Shown here piece by piece: positions 43,235-55,429 of a stretch of DNA of 64,000 nucleotides; position 1 is the stretch's first letter; every line of letters begins with the position of its first letter. The notes beneath the pieces are model-generated. The model worked only from the letters and a program-made list of their open reading frames with translations, had not been told where the DNA came from and did not search any database. The position numbers and the translations under genes were made by a program. Source of the DNA: Hyperoodon ampullatus (lineage: Eukaryota > Chordata > Mammalia > Artiodactyla > Ziphiidae); NCBI GenBank assembly GCA_949752795.1, contig OX457056.1, positions 177,344,428 to 177,408,427 of the forward strand. The letters are read 5' to 3'.

Positions 43235-44220
43235 TTAGTTCCAAAGGTGGGTTTACAATTTGCTTTGTTTTGCTCTAGTTGAGTGATCCTCTACAGGTAG
43301 AACCACACTCTCCAGCCACAGGTAAAACGCAAGCAATCTCCAGTGCAGCCTTCCAGGTACTCTGAGACCCGAGAGGGTAGAAGGAAGAGGGAGAGCCCAG
43401 GGGAGGCTTAGGGCTACAGTGACAGCGGTGAGGGCAGTGCCAGGAGGAGATGAGTGTCTGTGTCCCAGGCACCCAGACTGCCCAGGGATAGGGATTTGCC
43501 ATCAACCCGGAGCAGCCACAGGCTGCCTAGCAGGCTGGTATGTTTCATTATTAAAGTGTGGATCTGTAGTTTCTCCCACCCCCAGCTCAGCGAGGGAGCA
43601 ATGTCCCTGCCTCCCTCTTGGTTGGTCCCGGTCCTAAGCAACTAAAGCGGGTGCTGATGAGCTGAGGTCAGCTTTATATTGCTGATTCTCCAGGCAACTC
43701 TGGATCCGTTGGGGTGTTGTGCGGAGGGGGGCGGGGCTGAGGGCAGGGACGGGACATCATCCTATGAAGAGGTGATCCGGGCAGACACGTCTGTCTTGAC
43801 TCCGCACACCCAGCACGAGCAGAAGCTTCCAGGTGATGCGGTGGGCGTGGAGTAGGGGCGAGGTGGAAGTAGAGGGCAGGGAGAGGTCTCAGATTTCCCA
43901 TGCATCTGTCCTGCCCAATATTTTAGAACTGCTTTCAAATCAGCAAGTGAACGTAGCGAGGTGAGACCACATCACGCTGGTCCCAGTCTGGTGCTTGCAA
44001 TGAATGCATCGTGAAAGGAATCGAGGATGTTGCCAAGGCCAATTAGAAAGTCAGCGGTGCTGGGAATACCAGTCGGCAGGGTGTGCATCCCACTGCCCCT
44101 CCCCCCACCCCCCACCCCAAGAGGGTTTTCCCTTTGCCCCGTGGTTCTTTCTTCCTCTTCCTCCTTCACCCGGGTCCCCCTCCAACAGGCTTGGCCCAGA
44201 AGGAAGCTTATACGTTTGGG
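43235..44220. other. Intergenic stretch, GC-richer
   Basis: No gene or named repeat. A C-rich run lies at about 44096-44118. Short overlapping frames occur on both strands without protein resemblance. Confidence 0.45.
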
Positions 44221-44224
44221 TAAA

Positions 44225-44400
44225 TGCCGGACTGGGTTTGAATTCTGGATCTACCACTGACCATTGGTGAGGTATTGGTCAAGTTATTTAATCTCTTTGA
44301 GCCTCAGTTTCCCCAGCTGCTGTATACCGACCCAGAAGATGGAAGGATGAATGTGGTAGTGTTTGCAAAGTACCTGACAGTAGTTTCCACTGATGCTAGT
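44225..44400 (+). mobile_element. MIR SINE relic
   Basis: 'gactgggtttgaattctgga', 'ttgagcctcagtttccccag': forward MIR. Confidence 0.7.
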
Positions 44401-44573
44401 TAACACTCAGGTTAGTTCTGTCCCACTTTTTTTTCAAATGCAGAGCTGTTGATTTTTTATAATTTTAACAGGAATGAAGGAAGAAATTTTTGTGTTAGGA
44501 CTTTTGAGGAAGCTTTCTAGTGGGTTTCTTAAGCAAGAATTATTAATAATGATGATAGAAAACATGTATGGAG

Positions 44574-44785
44574 GGCTTCCCTGGTGGCGCAGTGGTTGAG
44601 AGTCCACCTGCCGATGCAGGGGACACGGGTTCGTACCCCGGTCCGGGAGGATCCCACATGCCGCGGAGCAGCTGGGCCCGTGAGCCATGGCCGCTGAGCC
44701 TGCGCATCCGGAGCCTGTGCTCCACAACGGGAGAGGCCACAGCAGTGAGAGGCCCGTGTACCGCAAAAACAAAACAAAACAAAAC
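44574..44785 (+). mobile_element. CHR-2 SINE
   Basis: 'ggcttccctggtggcgcagt' to 'gaggcccgtgtaccgc' with an (AAAAC)n tail. A perfect 14-bp duplication 'aaacatgtatggag' lies at 44560 and 44786. Confidence 0.95.
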
Positions 44786-45007
44786 AAACATGTATGGAGT
44801 ATTTCCCATGCTCACGGCTCTGTTCTCAGTACTTTACAAGGACTAACTCATTAATTCCCCCACCAGCTCTGTGAAGCAGGAACTACTGTCATCCTTATTT
44901 TATAGACCAAGAGAAATACCCTCGTCCCCTAGAGAGTGAGCTCACCTATCTACTCCTGCTGGATTGTTTGTTTGATGAAGAATGGCTTTGGACTTCTCAT
45001 GATTTTA

Positions 45008-46610
45008 AAAAAATAATAATTTATTGAGGCAAAATTCCTATAACACAGAATTAACCATTTTAAAATGAACAAATCAGTGGCATTTAGTACATTCAGAATG
45101 TTGTGCACCCACTACCTCTGTCTAGTTCCAAAACATTTCCATCACTCCAAAGTAAAACGCCTTATCCCTCCCCCAGTCCCTGGCTACCATCTATCTGGGT
45201 TCTGTCTCTGTAGATTTATCTATTCTGGATTATTTCATATAAATGGATCATATAATATGGGACTTTGTTGTTTCTGACTTCTTTTCACAAAGCATAATGC
45301 TTTCATAGTTCATCCTCATTGTAGCAGGTATCAGTACCTTTTTATGGCTGAATAATTCTCCATTTTATATACCACAATTTATATGCCACATTTTATATAC
45401 CACAATTTGTTTATCCACTCATTTCTTTTTTTTTTTAATAAATGTATTTATTTATTTTTGTCTGTGTTGGGTCTTCGTTGCTGTGCAAGGGCTTTCTCTA
45501 GTTGGGGACCACTCCTCATCGCGGTGCGCGGGCCTCTCACTGCTGCGGCCTCTCCCGTTGCGGAGCACAGGCTCCAGACGCGCAGTCTCAGTAGTTGTGG
45601 CTCACGGGTCCAGCCGCTCCACGGCATGTGGGATCCTCCTGGACCGGGGCACAAACCCGTGTCCGCTGCATTGGCAGGCGGACTCCCAACCACTGTGCCA
45701 CCAGGGAAGACCCCTCCACTCATTTCTTGATGAACATTTGGACTGGTTCCACCTATTGATTATTGTAAGTCCTGCTGCTACGAACATGCTTGTACAATTA
45801 ATCATTTGAGTCCCTGCTTTCAATTTTTCAGGATATATATTAATGGGTGGAATTGTGGGATCATATGCTGATTCTATGTTTAAATTTTGAGGAACTATCA
45901 AACTGTTCTCTACAGCAGCTGAACTATTTTACATTCCCACCAACAATGTGTGAGGGTTCCAGTTCTTCCACATCCTCGTCTACATGTGTTATTTTCCATT
46001 TTTTTAAAATTCTAGTGAGTGTAAAGTGGTAACTCACTGTGCCTTCAATTTGCATTTCCGTAACGACTAAGCACATCTTTTCATGTGCTTTGTGCACTCT
46101 TTGTATATCTTCTTTGGAAAAATGTCTGTTCAAGTCCTTTGCCCATTTTTTAAATTGAGCTGTTTGTCTTTTTGCTGAGTTGTAAGTGTTCTTTATATAA
46201 TCTGGATACAAAAACTTATCAGATGTATGATTTGCAAATATTTTCTCCCATTCATATACTGTCTTTTCACTTTCTGATGATGGCCTTGGATGCACAAAAG
46301 TTTTTAATTTTGATAAAGTCCAATTTATCTATTTTTGTTGTTGTTTTTGCTCTTGGCTTGGCATCACATCTAAAAATCTATTGCCAAATCTATATTTATG
46401 AAGATTTACTCCAGTTTTCTACTCAGAGTTTTACAGTTTTAGCTGTTACATTTAGGTCATGTACCCATTTTGAGTTAGATTTTCCATATAATGTGAGGTA
46501 AGAGTTGAGCTTAACTCCTTTGTGTGTAGAAATTCAGTTGCTCCAGTACCAACTGTTGAAGAGACTATTCTTTCCCCATTGAATGGTTTTCCCCTTGTGA
46601 TTTTAATCTC
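45008..46610 (-). mobile_element. Old L1 3' half, split by a CHR SINE
   Basis: Reversed L1: 3' UTR at 45008-45427 ('tgaggcaaaattcctataac', 'ttcatataaatggatcatat'), then after the SINE the ORF2 C terminus ('cattcccaccaacaatgtgt', 'ctgttcaagtcctttgccca') through about 46610. Frames are broken. Confidence 0.8.
45428..45714 (-). mobile_element. CHR SINE, long form
   Basis: 287 bases, longer than the other copies: 'tgtgttgggtcttcgttgct' and 'tttctctagttggggaccac' add an extra 3' module ahead of the usual CHR-2 body. A perfect 14-bp duplication 'tccactcatttctt' lies at 45414 and 45715. Confidence 0.93.
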
Positions 46611-48061
46611 TGTGGAACAGGCATGAAGACAGTTAAAGAAGAGCAGGCATCTCAAGCCCTGGTCTGGGAACAAGGGGAGCTATTGGAACAGGTTGCTTAG
46701 CATGTCAAACAAAGGATTGGGAAGAACCTTTCTAGAACTATAGCCTTGCATGTAAGTGGGGGGACTTCTCACTGTTTATGATTTCATCAAACATGAGTTG
46801 ACTGACTTTTCAAATTGATTTGATTTATCCAATGCAATGGAAAGAAAAAATGATGCAAACCGTTGAGGTTACATCCAAACCCCCAATTCAGAACTCAGTG
46901 CAGCTGACTACCAACACACCAGGCTAACCTTTGTATGGGGAGGCCATGTGATTTCCATCACTTGAGTAATTTACTCCCTCCGCTCGCTTTTCTAATACTC
47001 CTGAATGTGAAGAACATTATCCAAGCTGGTAATTACAGTACAGTATTTTACAGTTTTCAAAATGTATTCATATTCTATTTCAGTGAATTATTAACTGAAA
47101 TAAGATCTCACTGTAATCTGAGAGAGTCAGTGAACTTGAAATTGTAAATAAAACACTTAGGAAGGACTCCACATTTATAATACAGAAACCACAACAGACT
47201 TGCTGTTGAACTAAGAGAACGGGAAAAGAGGATTAATGTCTTCTAAGTTTTTACTATATGTTAGACACTCAGACAGATGCACAGTCTTTTTTTTCTCATT
47301 TAATCCTTGCCACAGCCTGAGAAGCAGATATTCTGATTCTCATTTTACAGATGTGAAAACTGAGGCACAAAGAAGTTAAGTCTCTTGCCCCAGGCAGATC
47401 TCTAAGAAGCGTAAAAGTTAGATTTTAACTCAGATCACATGGTCTCAACGTCCACCCACTCTCTTTTAAAGACTGAAAAATCATTGGGAACAAAGTTTAG
47501 TTCAATTGTAATAAAAAAATAAAAAGCCAAAAAAGACCCAAGTAATCCAACTGAAGCTTCTCTTGTTTATGTACATTTAAGATGATCGAACTGGGATATC
47601 ACATTGGCCTCCCATACACTTGACCAGAAGTTTCTAGGAAGCCAGCACCTGTTTGAGAATCATTTGACTCCTTTATTTAAAATCGACAATTTCAAGAAGC
47701 AGTTTCATCTTTCTCTTTCCCTCAAACAGTTCCCCAAGAGATCTTCTGAGCTGGTTCTAACCTGGACTTGTCAGTTCTTCCTGAAGGTTCTAGCAGTTCT
47801 AGATTTTAGTTAGTTCTGGGTTCTGAACCTCTAGAGGTCACAGGGCAAGAGAAACATGTACAGGAGTGTCTGGTTACCTAGAGTTACAGAACCGCAGGCC
47901 AGCAGGGCAAGCCAGCTGCTGAGCCCTCAAATGTAGCTTTGCTCCTGGAGGCCACAGTTGCTGAGAATCCTGCTGGAAACCCAAGCACCTTAAGCTGAAT
48001 GGTCAAGCCAGCCCCAACCTGAGGTGCTGAAAACAGCCAGCCACATACAACAAGTCTTAAA
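46611..48061. other. Intergenic stretch
   Basis: Contains one MIR (47230-47450). Otherwise no gene or named repeat. Confidence 0.5.
47230..47450 (-). mobile_element. MIR SINE relic
   Basis: 'cattttacagatgtgaaaac', 'tgaggcacaaagaagttaag' are the reversed MIR core. Confidence 0.72.
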
Positions 48062-48073
48062 CTGTAATTCTTT

Positions 48074-48282
48074 ATTTATTTATTTATTTTGGCTGTATGC
48101 AGACCTCTCACCGTTGTGGCCTCTCCCGTTGCGGAGCACAGGCTCCGGACGCGCAGGCTCAGCGGCCATGACTTACAGGCCCAGCCCCTCCATGGTATGT
48201 GGGATCTTCCCAGACCGGGGCACAAACCCATGTCCCCTGCATTGGCAGGCGGACTCTCAACTACTGCGCCACCAGGGAAGCC
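48074..48282 (-). mobile_element. CHR-2 SINE
   Basis: (ATTT)n tail, 'ctctcaccgttgtggcctct' to 'gcgccaccagggaagcc'. A perfect duplication 'ctgtaattcttt' lies at 48062 and 48283. Confidence 0.95.
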
Positions 48283-48294
48283 CTGTAATTCTTT

Positions 48295-49190
48295 TTGATC
48301 CCACAACTCCACTTCTGTTGATTTATCCCAAGGGAATTAATATGAAAACTACAGATTTGGCTACAAGGTATTTTCCCCCCTCAGCATTTATTGTAATAAA
48401 TCAAATATAATATAAATATCTTGCATGTGGGGATTGGATAAACCAAACAAATATATCCATTTAATGAAATACAGTTCAGCTATTTAAAGTATGACAAAGA
48501 AAAACTAATTTTTTGACATAGAAAGTTGTTAAGTGAAAACAAGAGCTAAGTCAAAAAGATTACAAAGCAGTATCATCTGTCAATCTATTAGCTCTAGCTC
48601 CAAAACCTGAAAATATAAACCCTACTAGCAACAGGAGAACTCAGCTATAGGAATTATGGACATTTTTGTGCTTTTCCATATTCTCCAGATTTTTCTGTGA
48701 TTTACTTGTTACTTTTGTAATTGGTAAAAAATATTATTTAGGCAAAAATTAAAACAGAGCCTGAATCTTGTAGCTCTGTTTGGAGAAGAACATAAAATTT
48801 CAGCACTTCAATAGAATTTGCTTTCCAAAGGATGAGATTTGCAATTTTAAACACATATTTAGTCCATCTCACTGACCAACCTGGATAGCTGAGAGCAGAT
48901 TATGTCATGGTTGTCATAGTCTGGGGATTGTCTTTCCCTTTTACCTAGGACCACTGAATCCCATGGGATCAGACCCCTGTGATGGGCACATCCCTGAGTA
49001 GCTACAGAGCAGGTACTAACCAGCCTAAGAAGTATGGGAAGGACCTAGTGCCTTGCACACTATTTCTATTCGTTATGTGTTTGTTAGTTGATTGACAGAG
49101 CTCCTTGACTCCCTTCAGAGGTCCCTCCAAGAGCCAGGAGGGAATTCTAGCTATAATCTCCACATTCTTTATTAACTTCCTCAAATAATG
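48295..49190. other. Intergenic stretch, part L1-like
   Basis: 48295-48740 ('gaattaatatgaaaactaca', 'tggggattggataaaccaaa') is compatible with a decayed L1/ORF2-tail relic. 48840-49190 is unassigned. Confidence 0.4.
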
Positions 49191-49191
49191 C

Positions 49192-50960
49192 ATTACAATA
49201 GGTGCAAGAAAAGCATTTGACAAAATTCGACATCCATTTATGATAAAAAAAAAAAATCTCAACAAAGTTGGTATGGTGGGAACATACCTCAACATAATAA
49301 AGGCAATATATGACAAGCCCAGAGCTAGCATTCATACTGAATGGTGAAACGCTAAAAACTTTTCCTCTAAGGTCAGAAACAAGACAAGGATGCCCACTCT
49401 TGCCATTTTTATTCAACCTAGTATTGAAAAGCCTAGCCACAGCAGTCAGACAAGAAAAAAGAAATAAAAGGCATGCAAATTGGAAAGGAAGAAGTAAAAC
49501 TGTCACTATTTGCAAGTGACATGATATTATATATAGAAAACCCTAATGACTTCATAAAAAAACACTTAGAACTAATAAACATTCAGTAAAGTTTAAGAAT
49601 ACAAAATCAATATACAAAAATCTGTTTTGTTTCTATACACTAATAATAAACTATTAGAAAGAACAATTAAGAAAAACCATTTACAATTGCTTCAAAAATA
49701 ATAAAATACCTAGGAGTACATTTAACCAAGGAGGTGAAAGATCTGTACTCTGAAAACTATAAAACATTGCTAAAAGAAATTGAAGACAACACAAATAAAT
49801 GGAAAGATATTCCATACTCATGTTAAAATGTTTATACTACTCAAAGCAATCTACAGATTCAGTGCAATCCCTATTAAAATACCCATGGCATTTCCACAGA
49901 AATAAAGTCTCTTCAATAAATGGTGCTGGAAAAACTGGACAGCCATATGTAAAAGAATACCATATACAAAAATAATTCTTATACCATAAACAAAAATAAA
50001 CTCAAAATAGACTAAAGACTTAATGTAAGACCTGAAACCAAGAAATGTTTAGTAGGAAACATAGGCAGTAAGCTCTTTGACATTGGTCTCAGCAATATGT
50101 TTTTGGAGCTGTCTCCTCAGGCAAATACTTTTTCTTGTGAAAACTGTAACACATTGATAAAAGAAATTGAAGATGACACAAAAATAAATGGAAAGATATT
50201 CCATGCTCAGCGATTGGAAGAATTAATATTGTTAAAATGTCTATACTACCCAAAGCAATCTACAGAGTCAATGCAATTCCATCAAAATTCCAATGGCATT
50301 TTTCACAGAAATAGAATAGTCCTAAAATGCATATGGAACTACAGTAGACCCTCAATAGCCAAAGCAATCTTGAGAACAAAGAACAAAGGTGGAGACATCA
50401 AACTCCCTGATTTCAATTGATGAAGAGAAGAAATTGTGGTATATATTGATATATATAATGGAATGCTATTCATCCATAAAAAAGAGTGAAATCTGGTTAC
50501 TTACAACAACATGGATCGACCTTGAGGGCATTGTGCTGAAATAAGTGAAATAAGTCAGGTGGAGAAAGACAAATACCATGTGATCTCACTTACATGTGGA
50601 ACCTAAGAAACAAACAAAAACCAAGGTCATAGATAAAGAGAACAGATTGATGGTTTCCAGAATCAGGAAATAGGAGTTATGTGAAATGGGTTAAGGAGGT
50701 CAAAAAGTACAAAATTACAATTGTAAAATAGGTAAGTCAAAGGGATGTAATGTGCAGCATGGTGACAATAGTTAATAAGACTGTACTGTATTTTTGAAAG
50801 TTGCTGAGAGAGTAGATCTTAAAAGTTCTTGTCACAAGAAAAAACATTTTGTTTAATTTAGCTTTAATTATGCATGGGGATGATTAATTAGACTCATTGC
50901 GGTGATCATTTTGCAATATACACCAATATCAAATCATGAAAAAAATTTAGAAGAGAATTA
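49192..50960 (+). mobile_element. Rearranged L1 ORF2 and 3' UTR
   Basis: Starts in the reverse transcriptase region ('gaacatacctcaacataata', 'caagacaaggatgcccactc'). The FADD box appears as F-A-S-D near 49514, a lost catalytic Asp. One ORF2 block (49755-49905) is repeated at 50139-50316 with more divergence, and an ORF2 stretch between is missing. 50440-50960 is the C terminus and 3' UTR. Not functional. Confidence 0.8.
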
Positions 50961-51440
50961 AGTACAACAGCAGTTTAAAAAAAATAAAGATGAGGCATTT
51001 TCTTTTTTATGCTATTTGTATTCATACTTGGCATTCTAGGGCTGGTGGTGTTGGTTTGGGGTTACTAAGCCTCATACTCCTGAAAAGTCATGCAAGAGAG
51101 TGACTCTACTAGCTCTGGAGTATGTGAGAACAGCAACCACACAACACGGGGTTTGGAAGTGGGCGGGCACACACTCACATCACACTCCACATCCAGCCTG
51201 CAAAGTAATCGGGCAAATTACTCATCTATCCGAGTCTTGGTTTTCTGCATTTTAAAAACAGGAATAATAATCCTCACTTGGCAGGATTGCTGTGAGCCCT
51301 AAATCAGATTGAAAATACGTGACCCAATCTGTGTCACAAAGCACATGTTCTGTAAGTGTCTCCTTCCCTCCTGGCCTTTATTTGAGTTTTCAGCATAAAT
51401 AAGTGTGTGGTATTTTAAGATTTTTAACATTCATTCTCCA
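50961..51440. other. Intergenic stretch
   Basis: No gene or confidently named repeat; MIR-like text near 51230-51370 ('tgtctcc' and 'ttgctgtgagccctaaatca'). Confidence 0.4.
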
Positions 51441-51549
51441 AAGCTAGACTGATGGGGTGTGAATCCCAGCTCTGCCGTCTACCAACTGGATGACGTTGGG
51501 CAAGTTCATTTCTCAGTGCCTCTGTTTCTTTGTCTATAAAATGGGAATA

Positions 51550-51952
51550 GGGACTTCCCTGGCGGTCCAGTGGTTAAGACTTCGCCTTCCAATGCAAGGG
51601 CTGCAGGTTTGATCCCTGGTCAGGGAACTAAGATCCCACATGCCTCGCAGCCAAAAAACCAAAATACGAAACAGAAACAATATTGTAACAAATTCAATAA
51701 AGACTTTAAAAATAGTCCACATCGGGCTTCCCTGTTGGCGCAGTGGTTGAGAGTCCGCCTGCCGATGCAGGGGAAATGGGTTCGTGCCCCGGTCCGGGAA
51801 GATCCCACATTCTGCGGAGCGGCTGGGCCCGTGGGCCATGGCCTCTGAGCCTGCGCGTCCGGAGCCTGTGCTCCGCAACGGGAGAGGCCACAGCAGTGAG
51901 AGGCCCGCGTACCGCAAAAAAAAAAAAAAAAAAAAAAAAAATCTTTAGGAAA
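51550..51952 (+). mobile_element. CHR-1 SINE, split by CHR-2
   Basis: 'gggacttccctggcggtcca' head, B box 'ggtttgatccctggtcaggg', tail 'caataaagactttaaaaata' broken at 51723 and resumed as 'aaaatctttaggaaa' at about 51940. Duplication 'aaaatgggaata' flanks the whole at 51538 and 51953. Confidence 0.88.
51724..51940 (+). mobile_element. CHR-2 SINE inside CHR-1
   Basis: 'cgggcttccctgttggcgca' to 'gaggcccgcgtaccgc' and a long A-run. It lies within the tail of the CHR-1 element, so it is the youngest layer. Confidence 0.92.
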
Positions 51953-52052
51953 AAAATGGGAATAAACCAACCTAATAGGGCTTTTCTGACAAGCAAATGA
52001 GTTAAAATATGTAACATCCTTAGAATAGAGCTTAGCTGTATAACTGGTAACT

Positions 52053-52135
52053 ATAAGGTTGGCCAAAAAGTTCGTTCAGGTTTTCTGTAAGATGGTACAG
52101 AAAAACTGGAATGAACTTTTTGGCCAACCCAATAT
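52053..52135. mobile_element. Mariner-derived hairpin MITE (BTMAR-like)
   Basis: The arms 'ggttggccaaaaagttcgtt' and 'gaactttttggccaaccc' are near-perfect inverted repeats around a short loop 'gtaagatggta', bordered by TA. This is the short mariner palindrome found in cattle and other cetartiodactyls. Confidence 0.85.
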
Positions 52136-52319
52136 TATTACATTATCATTACTGTTATTATTATTTTTATCATTTATGTTCTCCTCACTCTTTATGCAAG
52201 AGAAAAAAGGCACAGTTTACACACAATATCCACAAAACAATAATATGTCAAAGAAAAGATGTAACAAAAGATTTGTTAAACCTTTAGGATAAAAATGATA
52301 AAACTTCATTGAGAGCCTT

Positions 52320-54165
52320 AAAAGATGATGATGAATAAATGATGTATACCACGTTCGTGGATTGGAAGACTCAATATCATAAATACCTCAAGTCTCCAAT
52401 AATTAATCTGTACATAAACCTGACTTTAAAATTCTTTTGGAAGAGCAAAGGGACAAAAAGGAGTTAAGGCAATTTTGAAGAAAAACAAAGAGGAGTGACT
52501 TGCCTTACCAGTTAAACATCAAGATTTATTATTGAGTATAGAAATAAAGCAGTTTGGTATTAAGGCAAATAGACGTGATTCTCTTCCATTGTGTTAAAAA
52601 AAAATGCACTGAGATATTTATCCTGTCAGGTCTTGGGGTGGTTAGGTGAGGCCTGGGGCAGCCTTTTCCAACTACTCCAATGTGCTGTATGAAGATGATC
52701 ATTTTCTTTGTGTTCATGATGTGAAAAGGTTACAAAGCACTGGAATAGACCAGTGGACTAGAAAAGAGAACTCAAAGAGATTCTCATATACATGGAAATT
52801 TTATCATGTCCAAAAGTAGTGTAATTACTAATCTCTTAGGACTGAAAGGATTATTCAAGAAATGGTACAGCTAGTTTTATATATATATTTCATATATATG
52901 AAAAAATTTTTAATTGTTTTTCTACCTTCACACCATAAGCAATAACCAATTTCACATGAACTGAAGATTAAAATATAAAAAAGAAAAATACTACAAAGTT
53001 TTGGAAGAAAATTTAGGGGAATATTTTGATACCATGAGATCAGAGAAGAACTTAGCAAAAGCAGAGAAAGCTCAAACTATAAAATAAAGTACTAATAAAT
53101 TTGACTATAGACATGACCAGAACCACCAGCAGTATAATCAGATGACCAGTGAACCATCTGGAAAAAAATTTACAACTTACATCACAAAGAGCTAACGTCA
53201 CTAATAAATAAAAAACCCTCTGGCAAATTAATAAAATAACAATAATTTCATATGAACAGATAGATCACAGAAAAGTATACGTAAGTGGTCTTTTAAAAAC
53301 CTAAAAATACTTTATTTCTGTGCCAGAAGTTCACCTTCACTAATAGTAACAGAAATGCAAATTAAATCCACATTGAGATACTACTTTTTACCTGTTAGGA
53401 TGGTAAAAGTCCAGAAGTCTGATTTATGGTAACATCCATGGTGTAGGAAACACACCCTCTTACAACACTGTGGGGTATAAATTTTTACAACCCCTAAGGA
53501 GGGAATTTGGCACTATCTATTAATTACAGTCTCATTTATCCTTTGATCATGCATTTCCATATCTAGGAATTTGTCCCTTAGACATTTGCGCATATGTGTG
53601 TAATGATAAAAGAACAAGGTTACTCAGGGCAACATTGTTTGGAAGAGCAAAAGATGGGAAACAACCCAATATTAATCAGTAACTGGTTAAATGTAAATTA
53701 CAGTACATTCATACTACTGAATATTATGGAGCTGTAGAATGAGAAAAATCTATAGTATAGTACTAATACGGAATAATCTCCAAGATATACAGTAAAGGAG
53801 AAAAACCCCTCAAGATGTGTAATAGTATATACAGTATGTTAATATTTGGGTTGGGGACTTCCCTGGTGATCCAGTGGTTAAGACTCCAGGCTTCCACTAC
53901 AGGGAGCGTGGGTTCGATCCCTGGTTGGAGAACCAAGATCCCCACTTGCCACATGGTGCAGCCAAAAAAACCCCAGAAAAACAATATTTGGGTTAAAAGG
54001 TAAAAGAGACAATTTATCTTTTGCTTTTTTATGTACATAAAATAATTTTGTAAGTATATTGAAGGAAATTGGGTGACTAAGAAAGGAAGAGCCAGAGGAG
54101 AGACATCACTATATGTTCTTCTGTACCTCTTGAATTTTGAGCAATGTGCATGAAATGAAAGTTTT
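52320..54165 (+). mobile_element. Old L1M ORF2 C-terminal half, split by CHR-1
   Basis: 'ccacgttcgtggattggaag', 'aggagttaaggcaattttga', 'ttgggatactac'-type decay near 53374, and 'ctgaatattatggagctgta' give L1 order. The 3' UTR continues after the SINE at 53853-53982. Heavily decayed. Confidence 0.65.
53853..53982 (+). mobile_element. CHR-1 SINE
   Basis: 'gggacttccctggtgatcca', 'gggttcgatccctggttgga', tail 'gcagccaaaaaaaccccaga'. A perfect duplication 'aatatttgggtt' lies at 53841 and 53983. Confidence 0.92.
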
Positions 54166-54168
54166 GTT

Positions 54169-54316
54169 TATTTATTTTTTTGTTTGTTTATTTATTTACT
54201 TACTTATTTAGGCCGTACTGAACGACTTGCAGGATCTTAGTTCCCTGACCAGGGCTTGAACCCGGGCCAGCGCAGTGAAAGCACCGTCCTAACCACTGGA
54301 CCACCAGGGAATTCCC
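54169..54316 (-). mobile_element. CHR-1-like SINE, older
   Basis: T-rich left end, 'accagggcttgaacccgggc', 'ggaccaccagggaattccc' right end. Confidence 0.8.
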
Positions 54317-54369
54317 ATATTTAAATTTAGCAAATTAACTATTAATACATTGAAATTTAAAAATTTTAT

Positions 54370-55400
54370 ACAATTAAAGACATCATAAATATATGAAGAG
54401 GTAAATCACATACTAGGAGGCTGTATTTTCAACAGATGTTACTAACAAAAGATTAGTACCCAGAGTTCCAGTTCAATAAGAAAAAGACAAACAAGTCAAT
54501 ATTAAAATGGACAGAAAATAAGATGAAAACATTCACAGAAAAAGAAACATGACTGGTCAATTAACATCTTTAAAAGACATGTATTCTAACAATTAGAAAA
54601 CTGTAAATTCAAATAAATTGCCATTTACTGCCATGAGATTGGAAAATATTAAAAATTCCGACCATCCCAAATGTTGGTGAGGATACAGGATATGTAGAAC
54701 TCTCAGGCCTGCTGGTGGGAGTGTAAATGGGTGTTAACACATTAGACAGCTACACAGCTATAAAGTAGAAAATATGCATACCGTTTGACACAGTAATTGA
54801 ACTTTTTGGTACGTATTGTAGAAAACTTCTAGCACTTGTGCATGAAGAGACACATGCAGAAAATAGTCATTGACATACTGTTGGTACTAAAAAAACAACA
54901 GGACAATGGATAACTAATAGTATAGTTACAAAATGAAATATTACATACCAATATTCCAGTTCTAATATTCCTATATATATTTATATATGTACATATTTAG
55001 ATATACATACATATATATCAACATGGATAAATCTCAAACACACGAGGTGGAATGAAAAGCCAATTTTAGAAGGATATTATTTAAATAAAGTTTTAAAACA
55101 TTCCAAATGATTCTATATAATGTTTGTCCTTATTTACATATACAGCAAGTCTTAAAAGTACACTGGAATTAGAAATTCTAATTTCAAATACTGGTTCCCC
55201 CTGGGCATAGGGGGAGGGCATAGGAGGAGGGAGGGGTACCTGTGGGATGGTTTCCATGTCTGCCATATTTTGGGTTTTGTTTCAAGTCTATCACTGAAAG
55301 AAAAAAAAGAAAAAGGTAACATTTTATAAAACTGGTTGGTTGTACCTGACTATTATTTTCTGTACATTTTAATGTCTGAAATAGTTCATTAAAATAAAAA
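54370..55400 (+). mobile_element. Old L1M 3' end
   Basis: 'ttggtgaggatacaggatat', 'gcctgctggtgggagtgtaa' and a decayed C terminus lead to an AT-rich 3' UTR. Second L1M tail in tandem with the preceding one. Confidence 0.6.
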
Positions 55401-55429
55401 AGAACACAGAGATTTAGCATAGAGCACTA

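Larger units (their letters stand above)
51440..52055 (+). mobile_element. MIR SINE relic hosting nested CHR SINEs
   Basis: Left part ends 'tctttgtctataaaatgggaat' style text at 51549. The MIR resumes at about 51965 ('ctgacaagcaaatgagttaa', 'gaatagagcttagctgtata') after the nested SINEs. Confidence 0.65.
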
